From positions 372,001 to 436,000 of the forward strand of contig JANQRX010000003.1 in the NCBI GenBank assembly GCA_028284325.1: a stretch of 64,000 bases of DNA. Direction: 5' to 3'. The DNA is from Bauldia sp. GTDB taxonomy: Bacteria; Pseudomonadota; Alphaproteobacteria; Rhizobiales; Kaistiaceae. The translations under genes and the position numbers were made by a program. Positions 18,523-27,948 of the stretch are shown in pieces. Position 1 is the first letter of the stretch. Every line of letters begins with the position of its first letter. A model generated the notes under the pieces. It was not told the DNA's origin. It made no database searches and saw only the letters and a list, made by a program, of their open reading frames with translations.

Positions 18523-19380
18523 ATGACGGCGCCCCCGCCCCGGAAACGCATGTTGACTGATCCGCAGGTCACACCCGATCCCGCGCCCGGCTTCGAAACC
18601 GGCTCCGGGAAACCGCTGGTCTCGATGCGGGCGGTGTCGAAGGTGTTCTCCAACGGCACGGTCGCGCTCAAGGACATGACGCTCGACGTCAGCCGCGGCG
18701 CGTTCGTGAGCCTGCTCGGCCCGTCCGGCTGCGGCAAGTCGACGGCCTTGCGGATCGTCGCCGGCCTTGGTGACGCCTCCTCCGGCCGCCTCGTCTGGCA
18801 TGACAACGGGACGGACGAAGCCGGATCGCGGCCCGAGATCGGCTTCGTCTTCCAGGAGCCAACGCTGATGCCGTGGGCCACCGTTTTCCGCAACGTCTGG
18901 CTGCCACTGCGCCTCAGCGGCCGACCCCGCAATCAAAGCCGCGACGAGATCATGGACGCGCTCGACATGGTCGGTCTGGCGAACTTCGCCGACGCCTATC
19001 CGCGCGAGCTGTCCGGCGGCATGCGCATGCGGGTCTCGATCGCCCGGGCGCTGGTGACCCGGCCGAAGCTGCTCCTGATGGACGAGCCGTTCGCGGCGCT
19101 CGACGAGATCTCGCGCTTCCGCCTCAACGACGACCTGCTCCATCTGTGGGAACGGTTCCACTGGACGGTGATCTTTGTGACCCATTCGGTGTTTGAGTCG
19201 GTCTACCTGTCGCAGCGGATCGTGGTGATGGCGGCGCGGCCGGGACGGGTGGTCGAGGACATGCGGATCGACGCCCCGTACCCGCGCGACGCGGCCTTCC
19301 GTACGTCGCCAGAGTACGGCGACAACTGCCGTCGCGTGTCGACCGCCCTGCAGGCCGCCATGGGGGCGAGCGCCGCATGA
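18523..19380 (+). CDS. ABC transporter ATPase (SsuB/TauB/ThiY-partner type)
   Basis: A 285-aa ATPase: Walker A GPSGCGKST, Q-loop VFQEPTLMPWATV, signature LSGGMRMRVSIARAL, Walker B LLLMDEPFAALD, switch His in VTHSV. The motif LMPWATVFRNV is typical of ATPases serving NMT1/SsuA-type binding proteins. About 40 N-terminal residues before the domain are probably flexible, and an in-frame ATG at 18550 is an alternative start. The stop overlaps the permease start (ATGA). Confidence 0.9.
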   Translation: MTAPPPRKRMLTDPQVTPDPAPGFETGSGKPLVSMRAVSKVFSNGTVALKDMTLDVSRGAFVSLLGPSGCGKSTALRIVAGLGDASSGRLVWHDNGTDEAGSRPEIGFVFQEPTLMPWATVFRNVWLPLRLSGRPRNQSRDEIMDALDMVGLANFADAYPRELSGGMRMRVSIARALVTRPKLLLMDEPFAALDEISRFRLNDDLLHLWERFHWTVIFVTHSVFESVYLSQRIVVMAARPGRVVEDMRIDAPYPRDAAFRTSPEYGDNCRRVSTALQAAMGASAA

Positions 19381-20234
19381 CCACCACCGAGATCAATCCC
19401 ACGCAGCGCCCGGTCGACGATGCCGGCGCCCCGGCGCGCACCAGACCGCTCGGCGAGCGCATCCTGCGCGCCGCGGTCCCCGTCGCGATGCTGGCGCTTC
19501 TGGTGGTGGCCTGGCAGATCTACGTGACCGCCAACGACGTGCCCCACTACATCCTGCCGAGCCCGGCACGGATTGCCGGCGCCTTCGTGACCGATTGGCC
19601 GGTCCTCCTGACCGCACTCGGCGTCACCGTGCGCATCACCCTGCTGGCGCTCGCCATTGCGTTGGTCGGCGGTGTGCTTCTGGCCATCGTCATGGCCCAG
19701 AGCCGCTGGGTGGAACTGGCCCTCTATCCGTATGCCGTCATCCTGCAGGTGACGCCGATCGTCGCCATCGCGCCCCTGATCCTGATCTACGCGCCGACCA
19801 CGCAGTCTGCCCTGCTCATCTGCGCATGGATCGTGGCGTTCTTTCCGATCCTGTCGAACACTACCCAGGGGCTCAGGAGCACCGACCACAACCTCCTGAA
19901 TCTGTTCGAACTCTACGGCGCCAACCGCTGGCAGACGCTGATCTTCCTGAAGATTCCGAGCGCCCTGCCCTACTTCCTGACCGGTCTCCGGATCGCCGGC
20001 GGGTTGGCGCTGATCGCCGCCGTCGTCGCCGAGTTCGCGGCCGGGACCGCCGGTGCCGGATCGGGCCTCGCCTTCCGGCTGCTTGAATCGCAGTACCGGC
20101 TGAACATCCCCCGCCTCTTTGCCGCGCTGGTGCTCCTCTCGGTCACCGGCATCATCATCTATTTCATCACCAGCCTGATTTCGCACCTGCTCCTGCGGAA
20201 CTGGCATGAAAGCGCCGTCCGCCGCGAGAACTGA
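19377..20234 (+). CDS. ABC transporter permease (SsuC/ThiX-type)
   Basis: A 285-aa single-polypeptide permease of the binding-protein-dependent inner-membrane class. It has about six membrane spans, beginning PVAMLALLVVAWQIYVTAND, with the EAA-type coupling loop at LFELYGANRWQTLIFLKIPSALPYF. It overlaps the ATPase gene by four bases. The channel is presumably a homodimer. Confidence 0.9.
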   Translation: MTTTEINPTQRPVDDAGAPARTRPLGERILRAAVPVAMLALLVVAWQIYVTANDVPHYILPSPARIAGAFVTDWPVLLTALGVTVRITLLALAIALVGGVLLAIVMAQSRWVELALYPYAVILQVTPIVAIAPLILIYAPTTQSALLICAWIVAFFPILSNTTQGLRSTDHNLLNLFELYGANRWQTLIFLKIPSALPYFLTGLRIAGGLALIAAVVAEFAAGTAGAGSGLAFRLLESQYRLNIPRLFAALVLLSVTGIIIYFITSLISHLLLRNWHESAVRREN

Positions 20235-20237
20235 GCC

Positions 20238-21557
20238 TTGGCCACGGGTTTCCTGAACCTTCCCGACAGCACCGCCTACCGCCTGACCGGCGCGACCGTT
20301 CCGGCAGCGCTGCTTGATGGACCCGCGCCCGATGCCGATAGCGAGGGGCTCGTGCGCCGCACGCTCTTCGTCGCCGACGGCCGGCTGACGGCCATCGAGG
20401 CGGCCGCACCGGCCGCAACCGACACGCCGGTCGTCAATCTCGACGGCGCCATGGTGTGGCCGTGCTTCGTCGACATGCACACCCATCTCGACAAGGGGCA
20501 TATCGCGCGACGACAGCCCAACGCCGACGGCACGTTTGACGGCGCCCTCGACGCCGTGGAACGCGACCGGACGCACTGGCGGGCCGAAGACATCGCAACG
20601 CGCATGGATTTCGCGCTGCGCTGCGCCTACGCCCACGGCACCGCGGTCCTACGCACCCATCTCGACTCGGTCGCGCCGCAACATCACGTCACCTGGCCGG
20701 TCTTCGCGGAGGTGCGCGCCGCCTGGGCCGGGCGCATCGACCTGCAAGGCGTATCGCTGGTCCCCATCGACGCCCTCCGCGACACGTCCTTCGCCCGCGA
20801 CCTGACGGCGCTGGTGAAGGATCACGGCGGCGTCTTCGGCGCCGTCACCTACATGACGCCGGACCTCGACGACCTCCTCGACGCGACCATGCGGCGCGCC
20901 GCCGATGCCGGCCTCGACCTCGACTTCCACGTCGACGAGACCACCGACCCGGCGGCCCGATCGCTGCGCGCCATCGCCGACGCCGTGCGCCGCACCGGGT
21001 TCCCCGGCCGGGTCGTCGCGGGACACTGCTGTTCGCTCGCCGCCCAGCCGGAGGCGGAAGCGGCGGAGACCATGGCCGCGATCGCCGAGGCCGGCATCGC
21101 CGTCGTTTCCTTGCCGATGTGCAATCTCTACCTGCAGGATCGCGCCGCCGGCCGGACACCGCGGTTGCGGGGCGTGACCTTGCTCCGCGAACTGGCCGCT
21201 GCCGGCGTCGCCACCGCCGTTGCCTCCGACAACACCCGAGATCCGTTCTACGCCTATGGCGACCTCGACATGCTGGAGGTGCTGCGCGAGGCGGTGCGCA
21301 CCGGCCACCTCGACCATCCGATCACCGGCGCCGAACGTCTGGTCACCCGCGCGCCCTCGGCCATCATCGGCGCCAACGATCGCGGTGTTCTCCGGGTCGG
21401 CGGTCCCGCCGATCTGGTGGTCGTCAGCGCCCGCGACTACGGTGAGCTGTTGTCGCGGCCGCAGGCCGACCGCACGGTCATCCGCAACGGCCGGACGATC
21501 GATCGGCGCCTGCCCGACTACCGCGAACTCGATTCTCTCATGGAGCCGGCCGGATGA
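20238..21557 (+). CDS. Cytosine-deaminase-like amidohydrolase
   Basis: A 439-aa amidohydrolase-superfamily enzyme related to CodA. Seen: the metal-binding DMHTHLDKGH (HxH), Glu/His in DFHVDETTD, HCCSL, and the catalytic Asp in ASDNTRDPFYAYGDLDML, a pattern typical of the cytosine/isocytosine/creatinine deaminase branch. TTG start three bases after the permease stop, so it belongs to the transporter operon and presumably acts on the imported compound. Its stop overlaps the next gene. Confidence 0.82.
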   Translation: MATGFLNLPDSTAYRLTGATVPAALLDGPAPDADSEGLVRRTLFVADGRLTAIEAAAPAATDTPVVNLDGAMVWPCFVDMHTHLDKGHIARRQPNADGTFDGALDAVERDRTHWRAEDIATRMDFALRCAYAHGTAVLRTHLDSVAPQHHVTWPVFAEVRAAWAGRIDLQGVSLVPIDALRDTSFARDLTALVKDHGGVFGAVTYMTPDLDDLLDATMRRAADAGLDLDFHVDETTDPAARSLRAIADAVRRTGFPGRVVAGHCCSLAAQPEAEAAETMAAIAEAGIAVVSLPMCNLYLQDRAAGRTPRLRGVTLLRELAAAGVATAVASDNTRDPFYAYGDLDMLEVLREAVRTGHLDHPITGAERLVTRAPSAIIGANDRGVLRVGGPADLVVVSARDYGELLSRPQADRTVIRNGRTIDRRLPDYRELDSLMEPAG

Positions 21558-22954
21558 CCGACCTCGCCCGTTTGAGGAAAGCGTTGAATGGTTTCCGCCT
21601 TGAGGACAATCCGGCCATCGTCCAGCAGAAGAGCCGCGATTTCTACTGGTATTCGCCGATCCTGAAGGCGCAGCTCGATCACGTCACGGCCGATCTTGTC
21701 GTCACGCCGACGAACGAGGAGGAGGTGCGGCAAATCCTGAAGATCTGCTACGCGATGGAGGTCCCGGTGACCCCGCGCGGCGCCGGAACCGGCAACTACG
21801 GCCAGGCGATGCCGCTTGCCGGCGGCGTGGTGCTCGACCTGTCGGCGATGTCGGAGGTGCGCGAGATCGCACCCGGCCGGGTGGTTGCTGACGGCGGCGC
21901 GGTTCTCGCCGACATCGACGACCAGACCCGCGCCCACAGCGGCCAGGAACTGCGGCTTCTGCCGTCGACCTTCCGCACCGCGACCCTCGGCGGCTTCGTT
22001 GCCGGCGGCTCCGGCGGCATCGGATCGGTCACCTGGGGCGGTCTGCGCGACCTCGGCAACATCCTCCGCCTGCGGATCGTCACCATGGAGGCCGAACCGC
22101 GCGTCCTCGACCTGAGCGGATGGGACCTCCACAAGGTCATGCACGCCTACGGCACCAACGGCATCATCACCGAGGTCGAGGCGCCGCTGACGACGGCCTA
22201 TGACTGGGTGGATTTCATTGTCGGCTTCGACAGCCACGCCGACGCGATCGACTTCGCCTACACCGCCGGCAACCAGGACGGCCTCCTCTTCAAGGAGCTC
22301 GCCACGGTCGCTGCGCCCATGCCGCACGACTATTTCCTGCGCCACCGCAAGCTCGTGCGCCGGGAGCAGTCGTTGGCCCTCGTGGTGCTGGCCCCGCAAT
22401 CGGTCGATCCGTTCGTCGCGCTGGCGGCACGCGAGAAGGCCGACCTGCTCTATCGCTCCGACACCGCCTCCGACGACCAGAAGAAGGGCCTCCCGCCGGT
22501 CTACGAACTCACCTGGAACCACACCACGCTGCGCGGTTTGCGGGTCGATCCGGGTATCACCTATCTGCAGGTGCTCTACCCCAATCCCGGCACCATCGAG
22601 AAGGCCAAGCAGATGGACGCCCTGTTCGGCGACGAGGTGCCCGGACACCTCGAATTCATCCGCTTCGACGGCGAACTGACTTGCGTCGGCCTGCCAGTGG
22701 TGCGGTACGCCTCCGACATCCGGCTGGAGGAAATCGTCCACACGTTCGAGGTTCACGGCTGCCACGTGTTCAATCCGCACCGCTACACCCTGGAGGAGGG
22801 CGGCATGAAGAAGACGGACGAGGTGCAACTGGCCTTCAAGCGCGAGGCCGATCCGCGCGGGCTGCTCAATCCCGGCAAGATGATCGCCTGGGATGATCCT
22901 GATTTCGACCTCGAGGATGGCGGCGTTTATCTCTTCCCTGGGTTGCAGCGCTGA
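21554..22954 (+). CDS. FAD-binding (VAO/PCMH-type) oxidoreductase
   Basis: A 466-aa flavoprotein. The PCMH FAD domain shows TPTNEEEVRQILKICYAMEVPVTPRGAGTG and GGFVAGGSGGIGSVTWGG. The C-terminal cap ends in GLLNPGKMIAWDDP, as in glycolate-oxidase GlcD-type enzymes. It starts within the stop of the deaminase gene. The substrate is unknown, but the place in the operon suggests oxidation of the deaminated product or of a hydroxy acid from ring cleavage. Confidence 0.8.
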   Translation: MTDLARLRKALNGFRLEDNPAIVQQKSRDFYWYSPILKAQLDHVTADLVVTPTNEEEVRQILKICYAMEVPVTPRGAGTGNYGQAMPLAGGVVLDLSAMSEVREIAPGRVVADGGAVLADIDDQTRAHSGQELRLLPSTFRTATLGGFVAGGSGGIGSVTWGGLRDLGNILRLRIVTMEAEPRVLDLSGWDLHKVMHAYGTNGIITEVEAPLTTAYDWVDFIVGFDSHADAIDFAYTAGNQDGLLFKELATVAAPMPHDYFLRHRKLVRREQSLALVVLAPQSVDPFVALAAREKADLLYRSDTASDDQKKGLPPVYELTWNHTTLRGLRVDPGITYLQVLYPNPGTIEKAKQMDALFGDEVPGHLEFIRFDGELTCVGLPVVRYASDIRLEEIVHTFEVHGCHVFNPHRYTLEEGGMKKTDEVQLAFKREADPRGLLNPGKMIAWDDPDFDLEDGGVYLFPGLQR

Positions 22955-22957
22955 TAC

Positions 22958-23539
22958 ATGCGCACGCTGGTCCTCTTCGCCCATCCGGTCGAGACGTCCT
23001 ATCAGGCCGCACTCCACCGCACCGTCGTCGCCGCGCTCAACCGTGCCGGCCATGAGGTCGACGACTGCGATCTCTATGCGGAGGGGTTCGATCCGGTCCT
23101 GTCGAGGGCCGAGCGCCTCGATTACCACGACCCCGAACTGTGCCGCGCACCTGTTCAGGCCTATGTCGACCGGCTCCTGGCGGCCGAGGCCCTGGTGCTG
23201 GTCTTTCCCGTCTGGAACTACGGTTATCCGGCCATTCTCAAGGGTTTCTTCGACCGCGTCTTTCTGCCGGGCGTCAGTTTCGACCTGGTCGATGGCGTGC
23301 TGCGCCCGACATTGCACAACATCCGCCGGCTGGCGGCGGTCGTGACCTACGGCGGCAACCGCTGGCGCACGATCCTCATGGGCGACCCGCCGCGGCGGGT
23401 CGTGACGCGTTCGGTCCGGACGATGATCCATCCGGCCGCCCGCATGCGTTATCTCGCTCTTTACGATCTCAACAACGCCGGCGACGGTGCGCGACGCAAT
23501 TTCCTCGACCGCGTCGACCGCGTGGTCGCGAAGTTGTAA
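22958..23539 (+). CDS. NAD(P)H:quinone/flavin reductase-like flavodoxin-fold protein
   Basis: A 193-aa protein of the KefF/MdaB/NQO1 family: TLVLFAHPVETSYQAALHRTVV for FMN phosphate binding, LVFPVWNYGYPAILKGFFDRVFLPG for the isoalloxazine loop. It may reduce flavin or quinone for the preceding FAD enzyme. It begins three bases after that gene and belongs to the same transcript. Confidence 0.84.
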   Translation: MRTLVLFAHPVETSYQAALHRTVVAALNRAGHEVDDCDLYAEGFDPVLSRAERLDYHDPELCRAPVQAYVDRLLAAEALVLVFPVWNYGYPAILKGFFDRVFLPGVSFDLVDGVLRPTLHNIRRLAAVVTYGGNRWRTILMGDPPRRVVTRSVRTMIHPAARMRYLALYDLNNAGDGARRNFLDRVDRVVAKL

Positions 23540-23566
23540 GATACGCGGGATACGCGAGGAGCCACT

Positions 23567-24013
23567 ATGTCCCTGAACCATCGCCGAACGGTGACCCACC
23601 GGCTGGGCCAGGCCGCGCACGCCGCCCGCGTCAACGCAGGCGCCCATCTGTCCGAGATCGGTCTTCACTCGGGCCAGGAGGGCCTGCTCAAGGCGCTGGC
23701 CGTCCAGGACGGTGCATCGATGAGCGAGCTTGCCAATCTCTTAGGCGTCAAACCACCGACGGTTACCAAAATGGTTGGCCGCCTATCGACACAGGGCTAT
23801 GTCGAGCGCCGCACATCGGAGGGCGACGGGCGCCTCGCCCACGTCTACCTGACCGATCGCGGTCACCAGACCATCGCCAAGATCGACCGGGTGTGGAAGC
23901 GGCTTGAGAAGCGCGCGCTTGCCGGGATCGACGACAAGGACAGGAAGCGCCTGCGGAAGCTGCTGCGCCAGGTCGCGCGCAATCTGAACGACGCTGGCAA
24001 CTCCGACGAATAA
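23567..24013 (+). CDS. MarR-family transcriptional regulator
   Basis: A 148-aa winged-helix regulator: SGQEGLLKALAVQDGASMSELANLLG, recognition helix VKPPTVTKMVGRLSTQGYVERR, wing SEGDGRLAHVYLTDRG, and a C-terminal dimerisation helix. It closes the NMT1-type transporter/oxidase operon and is the obvious candidate to sense its substrate. No clear palindrome was found immediately upstream. Confidence 0.87.
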   Translation: MSLNHRRTVTHRLGQAAHAARVNAGAHLSEIGLHSGQEGLLKALAVQDGASMSELANLLGVKPPTVTKMVGRLSTQGYVERRTSEGDGRLAHVYLTDRGHQTIAKIDRVWKRLEKRALAGIDDKDRKRLRKLLRQVARNLNDAGNSDE

Positions 24014-24025
24014 CGCCGACTGACG

Positions 24026-24988
24026 ATGCCTCCCATTTCGATCCTGATCATCGGGACGCCTTCCGGCCCGTTCGCCGACAAGCTTGAGCATAATTTCTCG
24101 ACCGAGCATGCCGGCAACATGGGCACCGTGGCGGCGCTGACGGACGAACGGCGCGCCGCCATCCGCGGCGTCGCCTGCGTTGACGGCACGGTCGACGCCG
24201 GGCTGATCGCGGCGCTGCCGAAACTGGAGATCGCCGCCAATTTCGGCGTCGGCTACGACAACGTCGACGTGGCCGCGGCGGCCGCGCGCGGCATCGTCGT
24301 GACCAACACGCCGGACGTCCTGACCGACGAAACGGCGGACACGGCCCTTGGCCTGCTCCTGATGACCGTGCGCGAGCTGTCCGCGGCCGAACGCTACCTG
24401 CGCGCCGGGCGTTGGCAGGCGGAAGGCGCCTATCCGCTCACTGCCGGCACCTTGCGCGGGCGCTCGGTCGGGATCGCCGGGCTCGGGCGCATCGGTCTTG
24501 CGGTCGCGCGACGGCTGGAAGGCTTCGGCGTGCCGATCAGCTATCACACCCGTCGCCCCCGCGATGTCCCCTATCGTCATGTCGGCGACCTCACAGACCT
24601 TGCGCGTCAGGTCGACACCCTCATCAGCCTGCTGCCGGGCGGAGCGGCCACGCGGCACCTGATCGGCGACGAGGTGTTCGAGGCGCTCGGCCCGACGGGC
24701 GTGTTCGTCAACATCGGCCGCGGCTCGACCGTCGATGAGGCCGCGCTGATCCGGGCGCTCCGCGACGGCACCATCCACGCCGCGGGTCTCGACGTGTTTG
24801 AGCACGAACCGCACGTGCCGGCAGCCCTGATCGACCTGCCGAACGCGGTCCTCCTCCCCCACGTCGGATCGGCTTCCGTGCCCACCCGCGACGCCATGGG
24901 CGACCTGATGGCGCGCAACCTGATCGCATGGTTCAACGACGGCCGCCCGCTGACGCCCGTGCCGGAAACGCCGGTACCGACGACCTAG
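24026..24988 (+). CDS. D-2-hydroxyacid dehydrogenase (glyoxylate/hydroxypyruvate reductase-like)
   Basis: A 320-aa NAD(P) dehydrogenase. The nucleotide-binding core starts GIAGLGRIGLAVARRLEGFG. The catalytic set is Arg in NIGRGSTVDEAALI, Glu in DVFEHEPHVP and His in LLPHVGSAS. It is 12 bases after the MarR gene, so it may be part of the catabolic operon and reduce glyoxylate or a related product. Its TAG stop lies in a CTAG shared with the stop of the opposite-strand gene. Confidence 0.87.
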   Translation: MPPISILIIGTPSGPFADKLEHNFSTEHAGNMGTVAALTDERRAAIRGVACVDGTVDAGLIAALPKLEIAANFGVGYDNVDVAAAAARGIVVTNTPDVLTDETADTALGLLLMTVRELSAAERYLRAGRWQAEGAYPLTAGTLRGRSVGIAGLGRIGLAVARRLEGFGVPISYHTRRPRDVPYRHVGDLTDLARQVDTLISLLPGGAATRHLIGDEVFEALGPTGVFVNIGRGSTVDEAALIRALRDGTIHAAGLDVFEHEPHVPAALIDLPNAVLLPHVGSASVPTRDAMGDLMARNLIAWFNDGRPLTPVPETPVPTT

Positions 24989-25965
24989 GCGACCCAGGAG
25001 CCGCCGAGTTCGTCGTCGATATGGGCGCGGATGATCGCTGCGAAATCGCGGTCTGCGGCAAAGCCCAGTTCTCGGGCCCGTTCGGCGCTGAAGCGCGTCG
25101 GCCAGCCGGCGACGATCCGCATGATGGCCTCGTCCGGCTGGCGCTTGATGCGATCCGCGACCCGATCGCCGGCCACGGACCGCAGCGCGGCGATCTGCTC
25201 GGCGACGGTGGCGGCCACGCCGGGCATGGTCAGGCAACGCCGCGGCCCCACGGCGTCGCCGTCGATCCCGGCCCCGTGGATGAAGAAGTCGACGGCCGAG
25301 CGCGGGCTGGCGTGCCAGTGCATGACGTCCTCCGAAACCGGCAGAAACGCGTCCTTCCCGGCCAGGGGCTCGCGGATGATGTTGGAGAAGAAGCCGGACG
25401 CCGCCTTGTTCGGGGCGCCGGGACGCACGCAGATGGTCGGCAGCCGGATCCCGATCCCGTCGACGAATCCTTTTCGCGTGTAGTCGCACAGGAGCAATTC
25501 GTCGACCGCCTTCTGCGTACCGTAGGACGTGAGCGGCGTGTGGAAGAAGTTGTCCGGGATCGGGTCGGGAAACGGCGCCCCGAAAACGGCGATCGACGAG
25601 GCGAAAACCAGCCGTGGACGGTAGGCGTCAAGCGCGCGGATCGCCTCCAACAGGTGACGGGTGCCGTCGAGATTGATCCGATAGCCCTTGTCGAAGTCCT
25701 GCTCCGCCTCGCCGGAGACAATGGCCCCGAGGTGAAAGATGACGTCCGGCCGACCAGCCGTCAGCCGATCCGCGCTGTCGCGCGCGCCGATATCCGCCTT
25801 AACACTGTCGACCGCAAACGGCGGGTTCTCGGGCGGGGTCGGCTCGACGATGTCGCTGAGCGTCACATGCGCGATCGCCGTGTCGCCGATGGCGCCGTCC
25901 AGAACGAGCCTCTCGGTCAACTTGCGACCGATCATACCGGCCGCGCCGGTCACCACGATCCTCAT
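24985..25965 (-). CDS. denD: D-erythronate dehydrogenase-like NAD-dependent epimerase/dehydratase
   Basis: A 326-aa extended SDR: MRIVVTGAAGMIGRKLTERL (Rossmann TGAAGMIG), FHLGAIVSGEAEQDFDKGY, and the catalytic YGTQK (YxxxK). The segment RLPTICVRPGAPNKAASGFFS is characteristic of DenD, which oxidises D-erythronate at C2 or C3 in four-carbon acid-sugar catabolism. The other den genes are not in the window, so the substrate is not certain. The start at 25965 overlaps the stop of the upstream GNAT gene. Confidence 0.8.
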   Translation of the reverse strand: MRIVVTGAAGMIGRKLTERLVLDGAIGDTAIAHVTLSDIVEPTPPENPPFAVDSVKADIGARDSADRLTAGRPDVIFHLGAIVSGEAEQDFDKGYRINLDGTRHLLEAIRALDAYRPRLVFASSIAVFGAPFPDPIPDNFFHTPLTSYGTQKAVDELLLCDYTRKGFVDGIGIRLPTICVRPGAPNKAASGFFSNIIREPLAGKDAFLPVSEDVMHWHASPRSAVDFFIHGAGIDGDAVGPRRCLTMPGVAATVAEQIAALRSVAGDRVADRIKRQPDEAIMRIVAGWPTRFSAERARELGFAADRDFAAIIRAHIDDELGGSWVA

Positions 25966-26687
25966 GCCTGCACCCCTTTCGTTACCGTTCCACTGCGACA
26001 CGCTTCCAGCCGCTTGATCTGCCGCCCGTCGGCGTCGAAATTGCCGGGATCGAGCCACCGTTCCAGCGCCTCCCGGTGGCCGGGCCAATCGCCGTCGAGC
26101 ATCGCGTACCAGGCGGTGTCGCGGTTTCTCCCCTTGACCACCATGTGCTGGCGAAAGACGCCTTCGAACGTGAATCCCAGACGCTCGGCCGCCCGGCACG
26201 ACCGCGCGTTGGCCGCGTTGCACTTCCATTCGTAGCGACGGTAGCCGAGATCGTCGAACGCGTGGCGCGCCATCAGGTACATGGCCTCGGTCGCCGCCCG
26301 CGAACGCTGCAAGCGCGGCGACAAGGAGATGTTGCCGACCTCGATCACACCCTGTTCCGGGACGATCCGCATGAAGGAAGCCAGGCCCGATGCCCGTCCC
26401 GACGCCTTGTCGATGATCGCGAAGTAAAGCGGATCGGCCAGCCCCTGGATGCCGATCGCGTGCTTCTCGAAGGCGCGATACCCAGTGAACGGCCCCGATA
26501 GCATGTAGCGCCAGACCGCGCCCTCGGAGTCCTCGGCATATGCCTCGAACAACGCCTCCGCATGGCGCGGCACGTCCAGCGGTTCCAGGCGCACGACCTG
26601 CCCGTCGTGGACGATCGGCTGCGGCGCCGGACGCGGAGTCCAGTCGGTGAGGTGCGCGTGCTGATCGTCGCTGGGCCGGGTTTGCAT
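25962..26687 (-). CDS. GNAT-family N-acetyltransferase (RimJ/RimL-like)
   Basis: A 241-aa acetyltransferase of the RimL-like type: VRLEPLDVPRHAEALFEAYA, FAIIDKASGRASGLASFMRI, the acetyl-CoA region ISLSPRLQRSRAATEAMYLM, and the C-terminal ANARSCRAAERLGFTFEGVF. ATG 26687 is preferred over 26744, which would lie in the divergent aminotransferase gene. It is coupled to the dehydrogenase gene by ATGA. The substrate is unknown; alpha-amino groups of proteins or small molecules are possible. Confidence 0.84.
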   Translation of the reverse strand: MQTRPSDDQHAHLTDWTPRPAPQPIVHDGQVVRLEPLDVPRHAEALFEAYAEDSEGAVWRYMLSGPFTGYRAFEKHAIGIQGLADPLYFAIIDKASGRASGLASFMRIVPEQGVIEVGNISLSPRLQRSRAATEAMYLMARHAFDDLGYRRYEWKCNAANARSCRAAERLGFTFEGVFRQHMVVKGRNRDTAWYAMLDGDWPGHREALERWLDPGNFDADGRQIKRLEACRSGTVTKGVQA

Positions 26688-26742
26688 TGGCAGGCCGTAT
26701 GGGTCATGTGAACGCGGAATCGGGACGGAAGCGAGAACAGCC

Positions 26743-27948
26743 ATGCTCGATGCCGCTGGTCAATTGAAAACCACCGCCGGCTTCAACAGAATCGGGGAAG
26801 AAAACGCCTTCGCCGTGCTCGCCCGCGCGGGCGCACTGGCGGCCGAAGGCCGGGACATCGTCAATCTCGGCATCGGCCAGCCCGATTTCCGCACACCCGA
26901 TCACATCGTCGAAGCGGCCGTGGACGCCCTGCGTGCCGGTCACCACGGCTATACGCCCGCCACCGGCATTCCCGAGCTTCGCCGCGCGGTCGCGGTCGAC
27001 CTTGACCGGCGCTTCGGCGTCGACGTCTCGCCCGAGTCCGTCATGATCATGCCCGGCGGCAAGCCGACGATGTTTGCCGCGATCATGATCTTCGGCGAGC
27101 CCGGCGCCGACATCCTCTATCCGGATCCCGGCTTTCCCATCTACCGGTCGATGATCGAGTTCACCGGCGCCCGGCCCGTGCCGGTCCCGATCCGCGAGGA
27201 CAACGCTTTCGCCTTCTCCGCCGAGGAGACCCTGTCGCTGATAACACCGGACACCCGGCTCCTGGTCGTCAATTCCCCCGCGAATCCCACCGGCGGCGTG
27301 ACGCCAAGGGCCGAGATCGATCGCCTTGTGGAGGGTCTTGCGGCCTTTCCGGGCGTCGCCATCCTTTCCGACGAGATCTACGGGCAGATGACGTTCGACG
27401 GGCTGGAACACGTCAGCCTGCTCACCTATCCGGAGATTCGCGACCGCCTGATCTATCTCGACGGCTGGTCCAAGACCTATGCCATGACCGGCTGGCGGAT
27501 CGGTTACTCGATCTGGCCGGACGGCCTGTTCGACAAGGTCCGGAAGCTGGCGGTCAACGGCTGGTCGTGCGTCAACGCCGCCACCCAGTACGCGGCCATC
27601 GCCGCCCTCGAGGGACCGCAGGATGCCGTCGCGGCGATGATGGCGACCTTCGACAAACGGCGCGCCCTGATCGTCGACGGGCTCAACCGCCTGCCGGGCG
27701 TGTCATGCGTGATGCCCAGGGGCGCCTTCTACGCCTACGCCAACATCCGCGCGACCGGCGTTCCCGCCAAGGAATTCGCCAACCGGCTTCTTGAGGAAAG
27801 CGGCGTCGCCACGATCGGCGGCCCGGATTTCGGCATCCTTGGCGAGGGCTACCTCCGCCTGTCCTACGCCAACTCCTCCGACAACATCAGCGAAGCCCTG
27901 TCGCGGATGGACGCCTTCCTGCGGCAGCTGGACAACTACAGGCGCTAA
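26743..27948 (+). CDS. Class I/II PLP-dependent aminotransferase
   Basis: A 401-aa fold-type I aminotransferase: VNLGIGQPDFRTPDHI, GHHGYTPATGIPELRRAVA, NSPANPTGGVTP, ILSDEIYGQMTFDG, and the PLP lysine in DGWSKTYAMTGWRIGY. Arg of the C-terminal EGYLRLSYANS binds the substrate carboxylate. Closest by eye to aspartate/alanine-type enzymes. It diverges from the GNAT gene across 55 bp, and its stop (TAA) shares CTAA with the stop of the exporter gene. Confidence 0.87.
   Translation: MLDAAGQLKTTAGFNRIGEENAFAVLARAGALAAEGRDIVNLGIGQPDFRTPDHIVEAAVDALRAGHHGYTPATGIPELRRAVAVDLDRRFGVDVSPESVMIMPGGKPTMFAAIMIFGEPGADILYPDPGFPIYRSMIEFTGARPVPVPIREDNAFAFSAEETLSLITPDTRLLVVNSPANPTGGVTPRAEIDRLVEGLAAFPGVAILSDEIYGQMTFDGLEHVSLLTYPEIRDRLIYLDGWSKTYAMTGWRIGYSIWPDGLFDKVRKLAVNGWSCVNAATQYAAIAALEGPQDAVAAMMATFDKRRALIVDGLNRLPGVSCVMPRGAFYAYANIRATGVPAKEFANRLLEESGVATIGGPDFGILGEGYLRLSYANSSDNISEALSRMDAFLRQLDNYRR

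Noticed and set aside
16681-19185. 834-codon minus-strand frame across ridA and the NMT1-type transporter genes
   Set aside because: It covers the divergent promoter and three well-supported genes in other frames, and it has no homology of its own.
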